Below, piece after piece: positions 1 through 8,772 of a DNA stretch of 64,000 bases. Source of the DNA: Rubellimicrobium sp. (GTDB lineage Bacteria; Pseudomonadota; Alphaproteobacteria; Rhodobacterales; Rhodobacteraceae); contig JACFNP010000014.1 of assembly GCA_019454835.1 (NCBI GenBank), positions 1 through 64,000 of the forward strand, given 5' to 3'. The notes beneath the pieces were generated by a model. The model saw nothing but the letters and a program-made list of their open reading frames with translations. It was not told where the DNA came from and did no database searches. The stretch's first letter is position 1. Every line of letters starts with the position of its first letter. A program made the position numbers and the translations under genes.

Positions 1-233
1 GCGGGCCGCAGTGCGGCCCGACCCGGCCCTTCGCCCGGAGCGCAAGCGAAGGGCGAGGGGGGATCAACTTGTCCCGACCTGTCCTGCACGGGCAGCGTCC
101 GCCCCGGTGGGCGCGGAATCGCGCCCGCCGATGGCGGGGCGGGCGCGGCCCGTGCGCTTGGCGCACGGGCGGGAATGTTGACGCGAAGCGCTGTGGCGCG
201 GGTCACTCGCCCCGCGCCAGTTCGGGCGGCCCC
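1..233. other. Gene-free left edge rich in hairpins
   Basis: No convincing coding sequence is visible here. Four strong inverted repeats lie close together: 2-9 with 13-20 (8-bp stem, 3-nt loop), 26-34 with 46-54 (9-bp stem), 109-115 with 120-126 (7-bp stem, GAAT loop), and 149-157 with 161-169 (9-bp stem, TTG loop). The stretch lies downstream of the reverse-strand psuG stop and may also hold the 3' end of a gene beyond the window. None of the stems is followed by a long T tract. Confidence 0.6.
149..169 (-). terminator. Possible psuKG terminator hairpin
   Basis: A perfect 9-bp GC-rich stem (CCCGTGCGC / GCGCACGGG) with a 3-nt loop sits about 65 nt beyond the psuG stop in the direction of psuG transcription. 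There is no clear T run, so a Rho-independent terminator is inferred only from the stem and its place. Confidence 0.35.
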
Positions 234-1142
234 TTACCCCGCCAGCGCCCGCGCGATCGCTGCCGCGAGCCGGGCGTTGTTCAGCACCAGCGCGATATTG
301 GCGGTCAGGCTGCGGCCTTCGGTCAGCTCGAACAGGCGTTGCAGCAGGAAGGGCGTCACCTCCTTGGCGGCGACGCCCCGTGCTGCGGCCTCGGCCAGCG
401 CCTGCTCGATCACCGGAGCAAGTTCGGCGGCGGGGATCTCGTCGGCCTCGGGGATCGGGTTCACGACCAGTTGCCCGCCGGGCAGGCCCAGCGCCTGCCG
501 CATCCGGAAGGCGGCGGCGATGTCCCCGGCATCGTCCATGCGCAAGGGCGCGCGCAGCCCTGAATCGCGCGACCAGAAGGCCGGGATCGCGTCCTGACCG
601 TAAGCGATCACCGGCACGCCGAGGGTTTCCAGCGTCTCGAACGTTTTCGGCAGATCGAGGATCGCCTTCGCCCCCGCCGCCACCACGTTCACCGGCGTCT
701 GCGCCAGTTCGTGCAGGTCGGCGGAAATGTCGAAGCTGTTTTCCGCCCCGCGATGCACGCCGCCGACGCCGCCGGTGGCGAAGGTGGCGATCCCGGCGAG
801 ATGCGCGCAGATCATCGTCGCCGCAACCGTCGTGGCGCCGTTGCCGCCGCGCACGAGGCAGGCGGCCAGATCGGCGCGCGACAGCTTGGCCACGTCCTGC
901 ATCCGGCCCAAAGATTCCAGTTCCGCCGCGCTCAGCCCGATGTGGATGCGGCCTGCCATGATGGCGATGGTCGCGGGCACGGCACCTGCCGCGCGGATCG
1001 TGGCCTCGACCTGCGCAGCGGTCTCGATGTTGCGGGGCCAGGGCATCCCGTGGGTGATGATGGTCGATTCGAGCGCGACGACCGGCGCGCCGTCCTTCAG
1101 CGCGGCGGCGGTTTCGGGGGAATGGACGAGCGGCGGGTTCAT
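234..1142 (-). CDS. psuG: Pseudouridine-5'-phosphate glycosidase
   Basis: The 302-aa product matches the PsuG/IndA family, which reversibly splits pseudouridine 5'-phosphate into uracil and ribose 5-phosphate in the cytoplasm. Family stretches include VALESTIITHGMPWPRN near residue 25, AIMAGRIHIGL near 60, GGNGATTVAAT near 95 and FATGGVGGVHRGAE near 120. Length is normal for the family (about 300 aa). The ATG at 1142 overlaps the psuK stop by 4 bases (ATGA), so the two are translationally coupled. The kinase makes the substrate that this enzyme cleaves. The same frame stays open upstream, but that part is a shadow of psuK. Identity is confident; activity is inferred from the family. Confidence 0.93.
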   Translation of the reverse strand: MNPPLVHSPETAAALKDGAPVVALESTIITHGMPWPRNIETAAQVEATIRAAGAVPATIAIMAGRIHIGLSAAELESLGRMQDVAKLSRADLAACLVRGGNGATTVAATMICAHLAGIATFATGGVGGVHRGAENSFDISADLHELAQTPVNVVAAGAKAILDLPKTFETLETLGVPVIAYGQDAIPAFWSRDSGLRAPLRMDDAGDIAAAFRMRQALGLPGGQLVVNPIPEADEIPAAELAPVIEQALAEAAARGVAAKEVTPFLLQRLFELTEGRSLTANIALVLNNARLAAAIARALAG

Positions 1143-2032
1143 GGGGCGATCTCCGGGCTGATATGGGCGGTGGCGGCGGCCAGTGCTGCGGCCAGCGCCG
1201 CGTCGCGCGGCGCGCCGCGCAGGCAGGCGGCGACATGGGCGGCCATGAAGGCATCGCCCGCGCCGGTGACGCGCGCGACGGCGGTGGACGGCGGCAGGGC
1301 GGTGACGACATCGCCGCCCCGCGCGTCGGCCACCATCTGCGCGCCGTCGGTGACGACGGCCCGCGCGGCGCCGCGCGCGGTCAGGCCAAGCGCGGCCTCG
1401 GCGGCGTCGGCGAAGGGCGTGGTGCAGAGGCGCGCGGCCTCGTCGCGGTTCACATGCAGCGTGGCCGAAGGATGGGACAGAAAGGGCGCCAGCCGTCCGG
1501 CCTTGCCCGGCCCAGCCGAGGCGACATGCAGCCGCGCGCGGGCGAACAGCGGCGAGGCGGCGATCCCTTCGAGCACCGCGTCCGTCAGGTTGCCGTCGAT
1601 GCAGACCGGCCCGGCCCATGGCGCGGTGGCCGACCCCAGCCGCCCGTCGGCGAGCGGCGTCAGGATGTCGTCCCCCGCCGATTCGAGCGCGCCTGCATCG
1701 GCTACTGCGGACATCAGGCCGTCCGGCCCCTCGATGGCCAGATAGCGGTCGGTCGCCCGGCCCGCGAGGCGCAGCACATGCGCCGTGTCGATGCCGCGCG
1801 CCTCGGTTGCGGCCAGCAGTTCGGTCCCTTCGGCATCCGCGCCCACGGCGCCCAGAATGGCGGGGTGCAAGCCGTGGCGCGCCAGCGCGGCGGCGATGTT
1901 GCCCGCCACGCCGCCGGGGCTGCGGGTGATCCGCCCCGGCACGTCGGCACCGGGGTAAAGCGGCACCACCGCATGGCCGATCACGTCCCAGAGCAGGGCG
2001 CCGATGCAGAGGATGTCGGGCGTGCGGGTCAT
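1139..2032 (-). CDS. psuK: PfkB-family pseudouridine kinase
   Basis: A 297-aa PfkB/ribokinase-family sugar kinase. The N-terminal substrate-binding motif is GGVAGNIAAAL (about residues 41-51), and the C-terminal PfkB signature TGAGDAFMAAHVA (near residue 255) carries the catalytic Asp of GAGD. By itself the fold could act on several sugars or nucleosides. The 4-base overlap with psuG makes phosphorylation of pseudouridine the likely role, feeding salvage of pseudouridine released from RNA turnover. It is the first gene of the two-gene operon. The 5' region holds a long palindromic element, so its promoter must lie in or next to that repeat. Confidence 0.85.
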   Translation of the reverse strand: MTRTPDILCIGALLWDVIGHAVVPLYPGADVPGRITRSPGGVAGNIAAALARHGLHPAILGAVGADAEGTELLAATEARGIDTAHVLRLAGRATDRYLAIEGPDGLMSAVADAGALESAGDDILTPLADGRLGSATAPWAGPVCIDGNLTDAVLEGIAASPLFARARLHVASAGPGKAGRLAPFLSHPSATLHVNRDEAARLCTTPFADAAEAALGLTARGAARAVVTDGAQMVADARGGDVVTALPPSTAVARVTGAGDAFMAAHVAACLRGAPRDAALAAALAAATAHISPEIAP

Positions 2033-2087
2033 GGCTCTCTCTCGCCCCGAAACGGGGGGCGGTCAATCGGGGCGGGGGGGTGGCCAA

Positions 2088-2277
2088 GGGCAGTCGGGCG
2101 AACCGCTCTGCGCGGGCTGGCACGGCACCGCCGTATGAAAATTCCGTCATTGCAAAAAAATCCAGTCATTGCGAGGCGAAGCCGAAGCAACCCCGACCGC
2201 TCGCGCGATGCCCTCGGGGTTGCTTCGTCGGCTTCGCCTCCTCGCAATGACGGAAGATGTCGCGCCCCCGATTACCC
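2088..2277 (-). repeat. Full-length palindromic MITE-like element, copy 1
   Basis: This element fills most of the 424-bp gap between psuK and the next gene (2033-2456), in which I see no coding sequence. The core palindrome is 2165-2251, with a long arm carrying CCTCCTCGCAATGAC on the right, so the copy is inverted relative to most others. The outer ends are GGGCAGTCG at 2088-2096 and CGATTACCC at 2269-2277, near-perfect terminal inverted repeats. Flanks outside the core match, in reverse complement, those of the copies at 55713 and 58420. A partial repeat of the arm end (GTCATTGC, 2147-2154) next to a run of seven A marks an internal rearrangement. Confidence 0.8.
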
Positions 2278-2456
2278 TGGTGGCAAAGCCGGTGAAGCAA
2301 CCCGCCCCCCGCAAAAAGGCCGCGCCCGAAGGCGCGGCAAGTCTGACAGGGAGGAAGTCGCCCGGCACCCGAAGGGCCGGGCGCTTCCACTCTGGCACGC
2401 GAGTGTGAAGAATGTATTGTGCGGACCCGATGTTGCTTGTCGCCGGGGGCGTTTGA

Positions 2457-4004
2457 ATGACGGGTTCGATCTTCGTGGGGGGCGGCGGCGAGGATTACGC
2501 CACGCCGCAGGAGCTGCTGCTGGCGCTGGCCAACCGTCACGGTCTGATCGCCGGGGCGACCGGCACCGGCAAGACCGTCACCCTGCAGATTCTGGCCGAG
2601 GGCCTGTCCGCCGCCGGTGTCCCGGTGTTCCTGGCCGACATCAAGGGCGACGTGGCGGGTATCGCCCGCCCCGGCGACCCGCAGGGCAAGCTGCATGATG
2701 CCTTCATGTCCCGCGCGCAGACCATCGGGCTGGATCTGCAATATGCCGCCTTTCCGGTCACCTTCTGGGACATCTTCGGCGAGCAGGGCCACCCGGTGCG
2801 GGCCACCGTGGCCGAGATGGGGCCGCTGCTGCTGGCGCGGCTGCTGCAACTGTCGGACGTGCAGGAAGGCGTGCTGAACATCGCCTTCCGCGTCGCCGAC
2901 GAGGAAGGGCTGGCGCTGCTCGACCTCGAGGACCTGCAGGCGCTGCTGACCTGGTGCGGCCAGAACGCGCGCGACCTGTCGCTGCGTTACGGCAACGTCA
3001 GCGTGGCCTCGGTCGGCGCGATCCAGCGCGCGCTTTTGATGCTGGAAAATCAGGGCGGCGCGCTGCTGTTCGGGGAACCGGCGCTGAACCTTGCCGATCT
3101 GATGCGGCTTGATGCGCAGGGGCGCGGGATGGTGAACATTCTTGCCGCCGACAAGCTGATGAATTCGCCGCGCCTTTATGCCACCTTCCTGCTGTGGCTG
3201 CTGTCGGAACTGTTCGAGAGCCTGCCCGAAGTCGGCGACCCCGAGAAGCCGAAACTCGTGTTCTTCTTCGACGAGGCGCATCTGCTGTTCGACGACGCGC
3301 CGAAGGCGCTGGTCGAAAAGGTCGTGCAGGTCGCGCGGCTGATCCGCTCGCGCGGGGTGGGGGTGTGGTTCGCCACCCAGAACCCCGGCGATGTGCCCGA
3401 TCCGGTGCTCGCGCAACTGGGCAACCGGGTGCAGCATGCGCTGCGCGCCTATACCGCCAACGACCGCGCCGCGCTGGAGAAGGCCGCGCGCACCTACCGC
3501 GACAACCCGCGTCTGGATATTGCGCAGACCATCATGGAGGTCGGCACCGGCGAGGCCGTGACCTCGTTCCTCGATCGCAAGGGCACGCCCGGTGTCGCCG
3601 AGCGCACGCTGATCCGCCCGCCCTCGTCGCAGCTTGGCCCGATCACGGCGGAGGAACGCGCCGCGATCATCGCCGCCTCGCCGATGCAGGCGAAATACGG
3701 GCAGCGGGTGAACCGCGAGAGCGCCTATGAAATCCTGTCCGCCCGCGCCGCGCAGGCGGCAACCGACACCGCGCCCGCGCCCGAGGCGCCGCGCGAGTTC
3801 AGCCACGCGACCCGCTTCGGCGGCACCGCCTCGCGCACCGCCCCCGCGCGGACGGCCCCCGCCTCCGCCGCGCGCAAGAGCACGGGCACCAGCGCCACCG
3901 ACTTCGGCCAGGCACTGGCCAGCGCGGCGGTAAAGGAATTGCGCGGCACGACGGGGCGGCGGCTGGTGCGGGGGCTGTTCGGTTCGCTGACCCGCGGGCG
4001 GTGA
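2457..4004 (+). CDS. HerA-like ATPase, DUF853/YjgR family
   Basis: A 515-aa cytoplasmic P-loop ATPase of the DUF853 (YjgR) branch of the HerA/FtsK superfamily. Walker A is GATGTGKT at residues 33-40. Walker B is [14 protein letters not shown] near residue 265. [10 protein letters not shown] near 310 is a sensor-like motif, and an Ala/Arg/Thr-rich C-terminal tail follows after about residue 440. Family members are annotated as helicase-like, but their biological role is poorly defined, so none is claimed. The ATG at 2457 directly precedes the conserved SIFVGGG start. It stands alone between two repeat-bearing gaps. Confidence 0.85.
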   Translation: MTGSIFVGGGGEDYATPQELLLALANRHGLIAGATGTGKTVTLQILAEGLSAAGVPVFLADIKGDVAGIARPGDPQGKLHDAFMSRAQTIGLDLQYAAFPVTFWDIFGEQGHPVRATVAEMGPLLLARLLQLSDVQEGVLNIAFRVADEEGLALLDLEDLQALLTWCGQNARDLSLRYGNVSVASVGAIQRALLMLENQGGALLFGEPALNLADLMRLDAQGRGMVNILAADKLMNSPRLYATFLLWLLSELFESLPEVGDPEKPKLVFFFDEAHLLFDDAPKALVEKVVQVARLIRSRGVGVWFATQNPGDVPDPVLAQLGNRVQHALRAYTANDRAALEKAARTYRDNPRLDIAQTIMEVGTGEAVTSFLDRKGTPGVAERTLIRPPSSQLGPITAEERAAIIAASPMQAKYGQRVNRESAYEILSARAAQAATDTAPAPEAPREFSHATRFGGTASRTAPARTAPASAARKSTGTSATDFGQALASAAVKELRGTTGRRLVRGLFGSLTRGR

Positions 4005-4024
4005 CGCTCTCGTCATAACGACCC

Positions 4025-4302
4025 GTCATTGCGAGGAGCCGAAGGCGACGAAGCAACCCCGATGGTGTGTGTGAGCGGTCGGGGTTGCTTCGGCTTCGCC
4101 TCGCAATGACGAAAGTATGAACCGTCATTGCGAGGAGCCGAAGGCGACGTGGCAATCCATGCTGCAACCGCGCGCCCGGCATGGATTGCTTCACTTCGTT
4201 CGCAATGACGGGGGGTGAACCGTCATTGCGAGGAGGCGAAGCCGACGAAGCAACCCCGACCGCTCGCGCAGTGCCCTCGGACCTGCTCAGCCTCGCAACG
4301 AC
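4025..4302 (+). repeat. Tandem array of three palindromic core elements
   Basis: Three copies of the intergenic palindrome lie head to tail at 4025-4110, 4124-4209 and 4222-4302, separated by 12-13 bases. The first has CAACCCCGAT-type inner arms. The second is a distinct subtype with inner arms GGCAATCCAT / ATGGATTGC and a right arm ending TTCACTTCGTTCGCAATGAC. The third has a decayed right arm ending CTCGCAACGAC. They occupy essentially all of the 305-bp gap between the HerA-like ATPase and xerD, where no gene is seen. Confidence 0.85.
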
Positions 4303-4309
4303 GCGCCCG

Positions 4310-5227
4310 CTACTCCCGCGCCAGCGGGTGTTTGGTCAGCACCAGCTCGCGCAGATGCGCGTCCAGAACATGCGTGTAGATCTCGGTCGTCGCCACGTCG
4401 GCATGGCCGAGCATGGTCTGGATCGCGCGCAGGTCGGCGCCGCCGGCCAGCAGATGCGTGGCGAAGGCGTGGCGCAGCACATGCGGCGTCACCCGTTCGG
4501 GCGGCAGGCCCGCGACCTGCGCAAGAGCCTTGAGGACCAGGAAGAACCCCTGCCGCGTCAGATGCCCCTCGCGGCTGCGCGCCGGGAACAGCCAGCGCGA
4601 CGGCGGCCTGCCGTCAAGGCGGCGCGCGCGTTCCGCCAGCCAGCACGTCAACGCCTCGCGCGCGGGCGGCGACAACGGCACCAGCCTTTCGCGACCGCCC
4701 TTGCCGCGCACGAGGATCATGCGCGGGTCGCCCTCGGCGGCTGCCAGCGGCAGCGACACCAGTTCGCTGACCCGCATCCCGGTCGCATAAAGCAGCTCCA
4801 TCAGGCAGGTGGTGCGCGCCGCATCGCCGGGGTCGGCGCGGGCGGCGGCGAGCAGCGCGTCGACCTCGGCCAGGCTCAGCACCTGCGGCAGGCGCCGGGC
4901 CTTGCCGGGGCCGGTCAGGCGCAGCGCGGGGTTGTCCGCGCGCCAGCCTTCCTCATGTACAAAGCGGAAAAGCTGGCGGATCGAGGACAGCCGCCGCGCG
5001 CGCGTCGCCGCCGACAGGCCGGTGGCATCGCAGCGGGCGAGATAGGATTCGATCCCCTCCGCCGTCACCGTGGCGAAATGGCCGTCCGCCGCCGCCAGCC
5101 AGTCGGCAAGGTCTCGCAGGTCGCGCCCGTAGGCGAGCAGCGTGTTGCGCGCCGCCCCCGATTCGGCGGCCTCGGCGTCGAGGAAGGTGGAAATCCACCG
5201 CGCCATCGGTCGGGCGGCGGCGTTCAT
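4310..5227 (-). CDS. xerD: Site-specific tyrosine recombinase XerD
   Basis: A 305-aa tyrosine recombinase with an N-terminal SAM-like core-binding domain (about 8-95) and a C-terminal catalytic domain. The catalytic set is complete: Arg152 (ATGMRVSEL), Lys176 (RGKGGRERL), His249 and Arg252 (HVLRHAFATHLL), His275 (LGHADVATT) and nucleophile Tyr284. It would act with XerC at the chromosome dif site to resolve dimers. Length and motif spacing fit XerD rather than phage integrases, and no att-like repeats or prophage genes flank it. The ATG at 5227 overlaps the stop of the upstream 515-aa gene (ATGA). The upstream frame is open but is a shadow of that gene. Confidence 0.9.
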   Translation of the reverse strand: MNAAARPMARWISTFLDAEAAESGAARNTLLAYGRDLRDLADWLAAADGHFATVTAEGIESYLARCDATGLSAATRARRLSSIRQLFRFVHEEGWRADNPALRLTGPGKARRLPQVLSLAEVDALLAAARADPGDAARTTCLMELLYATGMRVSELVSLPLAAAEGDPRMILVRGKGGRERLVPLSPPAREALTCWLAERARRLDGRPPSRWLFPARSREGHLTRQGFFLVLKALAQVAGLPPERVTPHVLRHAFATHLLAGGADLRAIQTMLGHADVATTEIYTHVLDAHLRELVLTKHPLARE

Positions 5228-6771
5228 GGCGCGAGGATCAGATATTGCAGCGCCGCGCGCCGGGTGATGTCCTCGAGACCCACCGAGCGCAGGAAGGCCA
5301 GCCCCTCGGTCACCGCCAGCGGGTCGCCCTCGATCCCCGGTGCCATCTGGGCGAGCACCCGCAGGATCGCCTCGCCCAGCCGCCCCTCGCGCGGCAGGGC
5401 GGTCAGCGCATCGGGCAGCACCGGATCGGCCAGCGCGGTCAGCACCGCATCGGTGCGGGCGTCGTGCGCGCTCAGCCCGGCGACATCGCCGCGCGCCACG
5501 GCGGCCAGCACGGCGTTGCCGTCGCCTGCGGGCACGGCCTCCTGCGCGACGGCCTCGTAGTCCGGCGACAGCAGCCCGATCCGCCACGCCAGCGCGCCCG
5601 CCTCGCCCGTCAGGCCCGCCGCGACCAGACGCGGGCCGTAATATTCGGCGAATGCCGCCCCCGCACCGCGCGCGGCCATCGCCTCCCAGGCAGGCGGCAG
5701 CGCGGTTGCGATGGCGTCCGGCCCCCGGTCGAGGGCGGCTTCCAGCGTCTGGATGGCGCGCGCCCGGTCCCAGATGCCGCCCGAGGCGGCGGGGGTTTCC
5801 TGCATGTAGAGCGCGAACAGCACGTTGGGCGAGATCGCCCCCACCCGCACCAGACGTTCGGCGGCCTCCATGCGGCTGCGCCAGGGCGCGATGTCGCGCA
5901 GGTCGGCATGGGCAAAGGCCCTTGGCAGCGTGGCGGTGGCGATCGGCTCGCCCAGCGCCTCGCGCAGCCGGTAGATCAGCGGCGAGGGCCGTGCGGGCGG
6001 CGGCAGCGGCGCGGCGCCCTCGGCGGCTTCGGGGTCGAGGAACAGCGTGAGGACACGGTCGTCCTCGCCGTCGATCTGTCCCAGCGCCCGCCCGGTGCCC
6101 AGCGTCAGCATCGCCGCATCCCAGTCGCCCTTGCGCATCAGGCAGAAGATGCGCGCGGGCAGCGTCGGCGCCAGCGCCGGGTGGCGGTCCATGAAGCGGC
6201 AGGCCTCATCCTCGGTGCCGGTCAGCAGCGAGACATCGAACCAGCGGCGGAAGATTTCCGCCTCCTCGCGGTCGGCGCGTTCCAGCAGCGCCTGCGCGGG
6301 TTCCAGCGCGCCCAGATCGAGCAGCTTGTCGACGCGGGCCAGGAAGAAATCGCTGCCCGGCCCGTCGCCCTGCGGCGGGTCGGCTTCGGCCAGCAGCAGC
6401 GTCGTGAACAGCTCGCGCAGCGCGGGCAGGGTCTCGGCGCCCTCGGCGGTGATGAGCGCGGCCAGAATGTCGGCGCGGCTGCCCGACCACAGGTCGGCGG
6501 GCAGGCCGGTGATCGAGGCGGGCAGCAGCCCCAGCCCGCCGCGCGGCGCGGCGTCGAGCGACCGCACGGTGATTTCCGGCGTCGCGGCGCTGTCGCTGAT
6601 CGGGGGTTCGCCGGGGTCGGCCACCGGCGCCTGCGTGCCGCCGGTAACAAGGTCCGACCCGGCGCCGACGCTTTGCGACAGCCAGTCGATGGCCGAAAGC
6701 GGCGGCGAATCATCCTGCGCGAACGCGGGCGCCGCCAGCGCGATGCACAGCGCGATCAGGCCGCGTCTCAT
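5224..6771 (-). CDS. Exported alpha-helical protein of unknown function
   Basis: A 515-aa protein with a clear Sec signal peptide (MRRGLIALCIALAAPAFAQ, cleavage expected after AFA). The mature part is Ala/Leu/Glu-rich and helical, with TPR-like helix pairs but no motif that I can name. The region PALRELFTTLLLAEADP to the C-terminus reads as a superhelical scaffold. It is translationally coupled on both sides: its ATG overlaps the stop of the 50-aa gene upstream and its TGA overlaps the start of xerD. An envelope-located scaffold or assembly factor is possible, but no function is assigned. Confidence 0.8.
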   Translation of the reverse strand: MRRGLIALCIALAAPAFAQDDSPPLSAIDWLSQSVGAGSDLVTGGTQAPVADPGEPPISDSAATPEITVRSLDAAPRGGLGLLPASITGLPADLWSGSRADILAALITAEGAETLPALRELFTTLLLAEADPPQGDGPGSDFFLARVDKLLDLGALEPAQALLERADREEAEIFRRWFDVSLLTGTEDEACRFMDRHPALAPTLPARIFCLMRKGDWDAAMLTLGTGRALGQIDGEDDRVLTLFLDPEAAEGAAPLPPPARPSPLIYRLREALGEPIATATLPRAFAHADLRDIAPWRSRMEAAERLVRVGAISPNVLFALYMQETPAASGGIWDRARAIQTLEAALDRGPDAIATALPPAWEAMAARGAGAAFAEYYGPRLVAAGLTGEAGALAWRIGLLSPDYEAVAQEAVPAGDGNAVLAAVARGDVAGLSAHDARTDAVLTALADPVLPDALTALPREGRLGEAILRVLAQMAPGIEGDPLAVTEGLAFLRSVGLEDITRRAALQYLILAP

Positions 6772-6920
6772 GGTTCCAGCACCACGGGCAGGCGGATGTC
6801 CTGTTGCGGCGCCGCGAATTCCGCCGGGAACAGCAGCGGCCCGAGATAGGCGAATGCCACCACGCCCAGCGCGGCCAGGACGATCAGCACCGCCAGCCCC
6901 TTGATCAGTCGCCGCTTCAT
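6768..6920 (-). CDS. Small single-pass membrane peptide, 50 aa
   Basis: A short reading frame starts at ATG 6920, encodes 50 aa and ends in TGA overlapping the ATG of the 515-aa gene (ATGA). The product has a basic N-terminus (MKRRLIKG), one strong transmembrane helix (LAVLIVLAALGVVAFAYL, about residues 9-26) and a short polar tail ending PVVLEP. The coupling, the positive-inside charge and the hydrophobic segment support a real gene. It may anchor or insert next to the exported 515-aa protein. No family is recognised. Confidence 0.7.
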   Translation of the reverse strand: MKRRLIKGLAVLIVLAALGVVAFAYLGPLLFPAEFAAPQQDIRLPVVLEP

Positions 6921-7056
6921 TGCCTGCCCCGGTCGCCTTTGTTGCTCTTGCGGTGTTTATATATGGCATCCCCGGCAAGATCACGCCATTGAAGGCGTCG
7001 TCCGGGCCGCCGGGGCCGGGTTTGGGGGCACGAGGCAACACGTTCTGGTGAGGTGA

Positions 7057-7638
7057 ATGGACAAGGCGCGCACGGGCGATGCCGCACGGCACGATGGCAG
7101 GCATCCGCAGCTCAGGCGCGGGGTGGCGCTGGTCGGCATGATGGGGGCGGGCAAGACGGCGGTGGGGCGGGTGCTCGCGCAGAAGCTGGGCGTGCCGTTT
7201 CTCGACAGCGATGCCGCCATCGAAGAGGCCGCGCAGGCCACCATCGCCGAAATCTTCGCCCGCGACGGCCAGGAATTCTTCCGCGCCCGCGAGGCCGAGG
7301 TGATCGCGCGGCTGCTGTCCGGGCCGCCTGCGATCCTGTCCACCGGCGGCGGCGCCTACATGCAGGAGCGGGTGCGGGCGCTGATCCATGATGCGGGCGT
7401 GGCGCTGTGGCTGAACGCCGATCTGGCGACGCTCTGGGCGCGGGTGCGCCACCGCGACACCCGCCCGCTGCTGCGCACACCCGATCCCTACGCGACGCTT
7501 GCCGGGATTTATGAACGGCGCGTGCCGGTCTATGCACTGGCCGAGCTGAGCATCCGGGTCGCGCCGCATTTCAGCGTCGAGGAAACCGCCGCACGCGCGC
7601 TGGACGTGCTGGCGACACGCCCGGATGTGCTGGGCTGA
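7057..7638 (+). CDS. aroK: Shikimate kinase
   Basis: A 193-aa shikimate kinase, which phosphorylates shikimate with ATP in the fifth step of the chorismate pathway. The P-loop GMMGAGKT is at residues 27-34, followed by FLDSDAAIE (shikimate-binding Asp near 50), the FFRAREAE Arg, and STGGGAYM, the substrate-binding GGG loop near 105. The lid Arg region RPLLR lies near 140. The ATG at 7057 is preceded by GAGGTGA. The N-terminal 20-aa extension before the core is common in alphaproteobacteria. aroB starts 6 bases later, so the two form an operon. Confidence 0.95.
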   Translation: MDKARTGDAARHDGRHPQLRRGVALVGMMGAGKTAVGRVLAQKLGVPFLDSDAAIEEAAQATIAEIFARDGQEFFRAREAEVIARLLSGPPAILSTGGGAYMQERVRALIHDAGVALWLNADLATLWARVRHRDTRPLLRTPDPYATLAGIYERRVPVYALAELSIRVAPHFSVEETAARALDVLATRPDVLG

Positions 7639-7644
7639 GGGGGA

Positions 7645-8760
7645 ATGATGGAACGGGTGCGCGTCGATCTGCCGGGGCGGGACTACGACATTCTCATCGG
7701 CCCCGGCCTTGTCGCCGGGGCGGGCGCGCATCTGGTGCCGCTGCTGTCGCGCAGGCGGGTTGCCGTCATCACCGAAGAACGGGTAGCGGCGCTGCATCTG
7801 CCTGCGCTGGCCGCCGCGCTGGAGGCCGAGGGCATTGCCCATGACGCGCTGGTCCTGCCTGCGGGCGAGGCGACGAAGGGCTGGGAAAACCTGACCCGCG
7901 CGGTCGAATGGCTGCTGGCCGGGCGCTTCGAGCGCGGCGATCTGGTCGTGGCGCTGGGCGGCGGGGTGATCGGCGATCTGGCGGGCTTTGCCGCCGCGAT
8001 CACAAGGCGCGGGATGCGCTTCGTGCAGGTGCCGACGACGCTTCTGGCGCAGGTCGACAGTTCGGTGGGCGGCAAGACCGGCATCAACGCGCCGCAGGGC
8101 AAGAACCTGATCGGCGCCTTTCACCAGCCGTCGCTGGTGCTGGCCGATACCGCGCTGCTGGCCACGCTGCCGGACCGCGATTTTCGCGCGGGTTACGGCG
8201 AGGTGATGAAATACGGGCTGCTGGGCGACGAGGGCTTCTTTGCCTGGCTTGAAGCCCACGGCCCCCGGCTGCGGGGTGACGGCGCGGCGCTGGTGCAGGC
8301 GGTGGCGCGGTCCTGCGCGATGAAGGCGGGGATCGTCGCCCGCGACGAATACGAATCGGGCGAACGCGCGCTGCTGAACCTCGGCCATACCTTTGGCCAT
8401 GCGCTCGAGGCCGCGACCGGCTATTCCGGCCGGCTGCTGCATGGCGAGGGCGTGGCCCTGGGTTGCGTGCTGGCCTTCGACCTGTCGGCGCGGCTGGGCC
8501 TTTGCGCACAGGAAGACCCGTCACGCCTGCGCGCGCATCTGGCGGCCATGGGCATCGCCACCGGACTGGACGCGATTTCGGGCGACCTGCCCGATGCCGA
8601 GGGGCTGATCGCGCTGATGGGGCAGGACAAGAAGGTCGTGGCCGGACAGATGCGCCTGATCCTCGCGCGCGGGATCGGGCGGGCGTTCGTTACCGCCGAG
8701 GTGCCGCCGGACGCCCTGCGCGCGCTGCTGGCGGACGCGCTGGCGGCGCGGGCGGGCTGA
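7645..8760 (+). CDS. aroB: 3-dehydroquinate synthase
   Basis: A 371-aa DHQ synthase that converts DAHP to 3-dehydroquinate using NAD and a divalent metal. Signature segments are GGGVIGDLAGFAAA (NAD-binding, near 108), VPTTLLAQVDSSVGGKTGI near 130, KYGLLGD and the metal-binding NLGHTFGHALEAATGY near 245. Full length and normal. It follows aroK directly, and its stop lies 12 bases from the stop of the convergent lytic transglycosylase gene, so no space remains for a conventional terminator. Confidence 0.96.
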   Translation: MMERVRVDLPGRDYDILIGPGLVAGAGAHLVPLLSRRRVAVITEERVAALHLPALAAALEAEGIAHDALVLPAGEATKGWENLTRAVEWLLAGRFERGDLVVALGGGVIGDLAGFAAAITRRGMRFVQVPTTLLAQVDSSVGGKTGINAPQGKNLIGAFHQPSLVLADTALLATLPDRDFRAGYGEVMKYGLLGDEGFFAWLEAHGPRLRGDGAALVQAVARSCAMKAGIVARDEYESGERALLNLGHTFGHALEAATGYSGRLLHGEGVALGCVLAFDLSARLGLCAQEDPSRLRAHLAAMGIATGLDAISGDLPDAEGLIALMGQDKKVVAGQMRLILARGIGRAFVTAEVPPDALRALLADALAARAG

Positions 8761-8772
8761 GACCCGTCCCGA

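Noticed and set aside
4025-4302. Possible CRISPR array
   Set aside because: The units are 81-86-bp palindromes with 12-13-bp spacers that are too short, and no cas genes are present.
4310-5227. Phage or island integrase
   Set aside because: The motif set and length fit XerD, and no att repeats, tRNA target or prophage genes lie nearby.
5245-6849. Long forward frame opposite the exported 515-aa gene
   Set aside because: The reverse strand has a signal peptide and 4-base couplings on both sides; the forward frame is Arg/Gln-rich shadow sequence.
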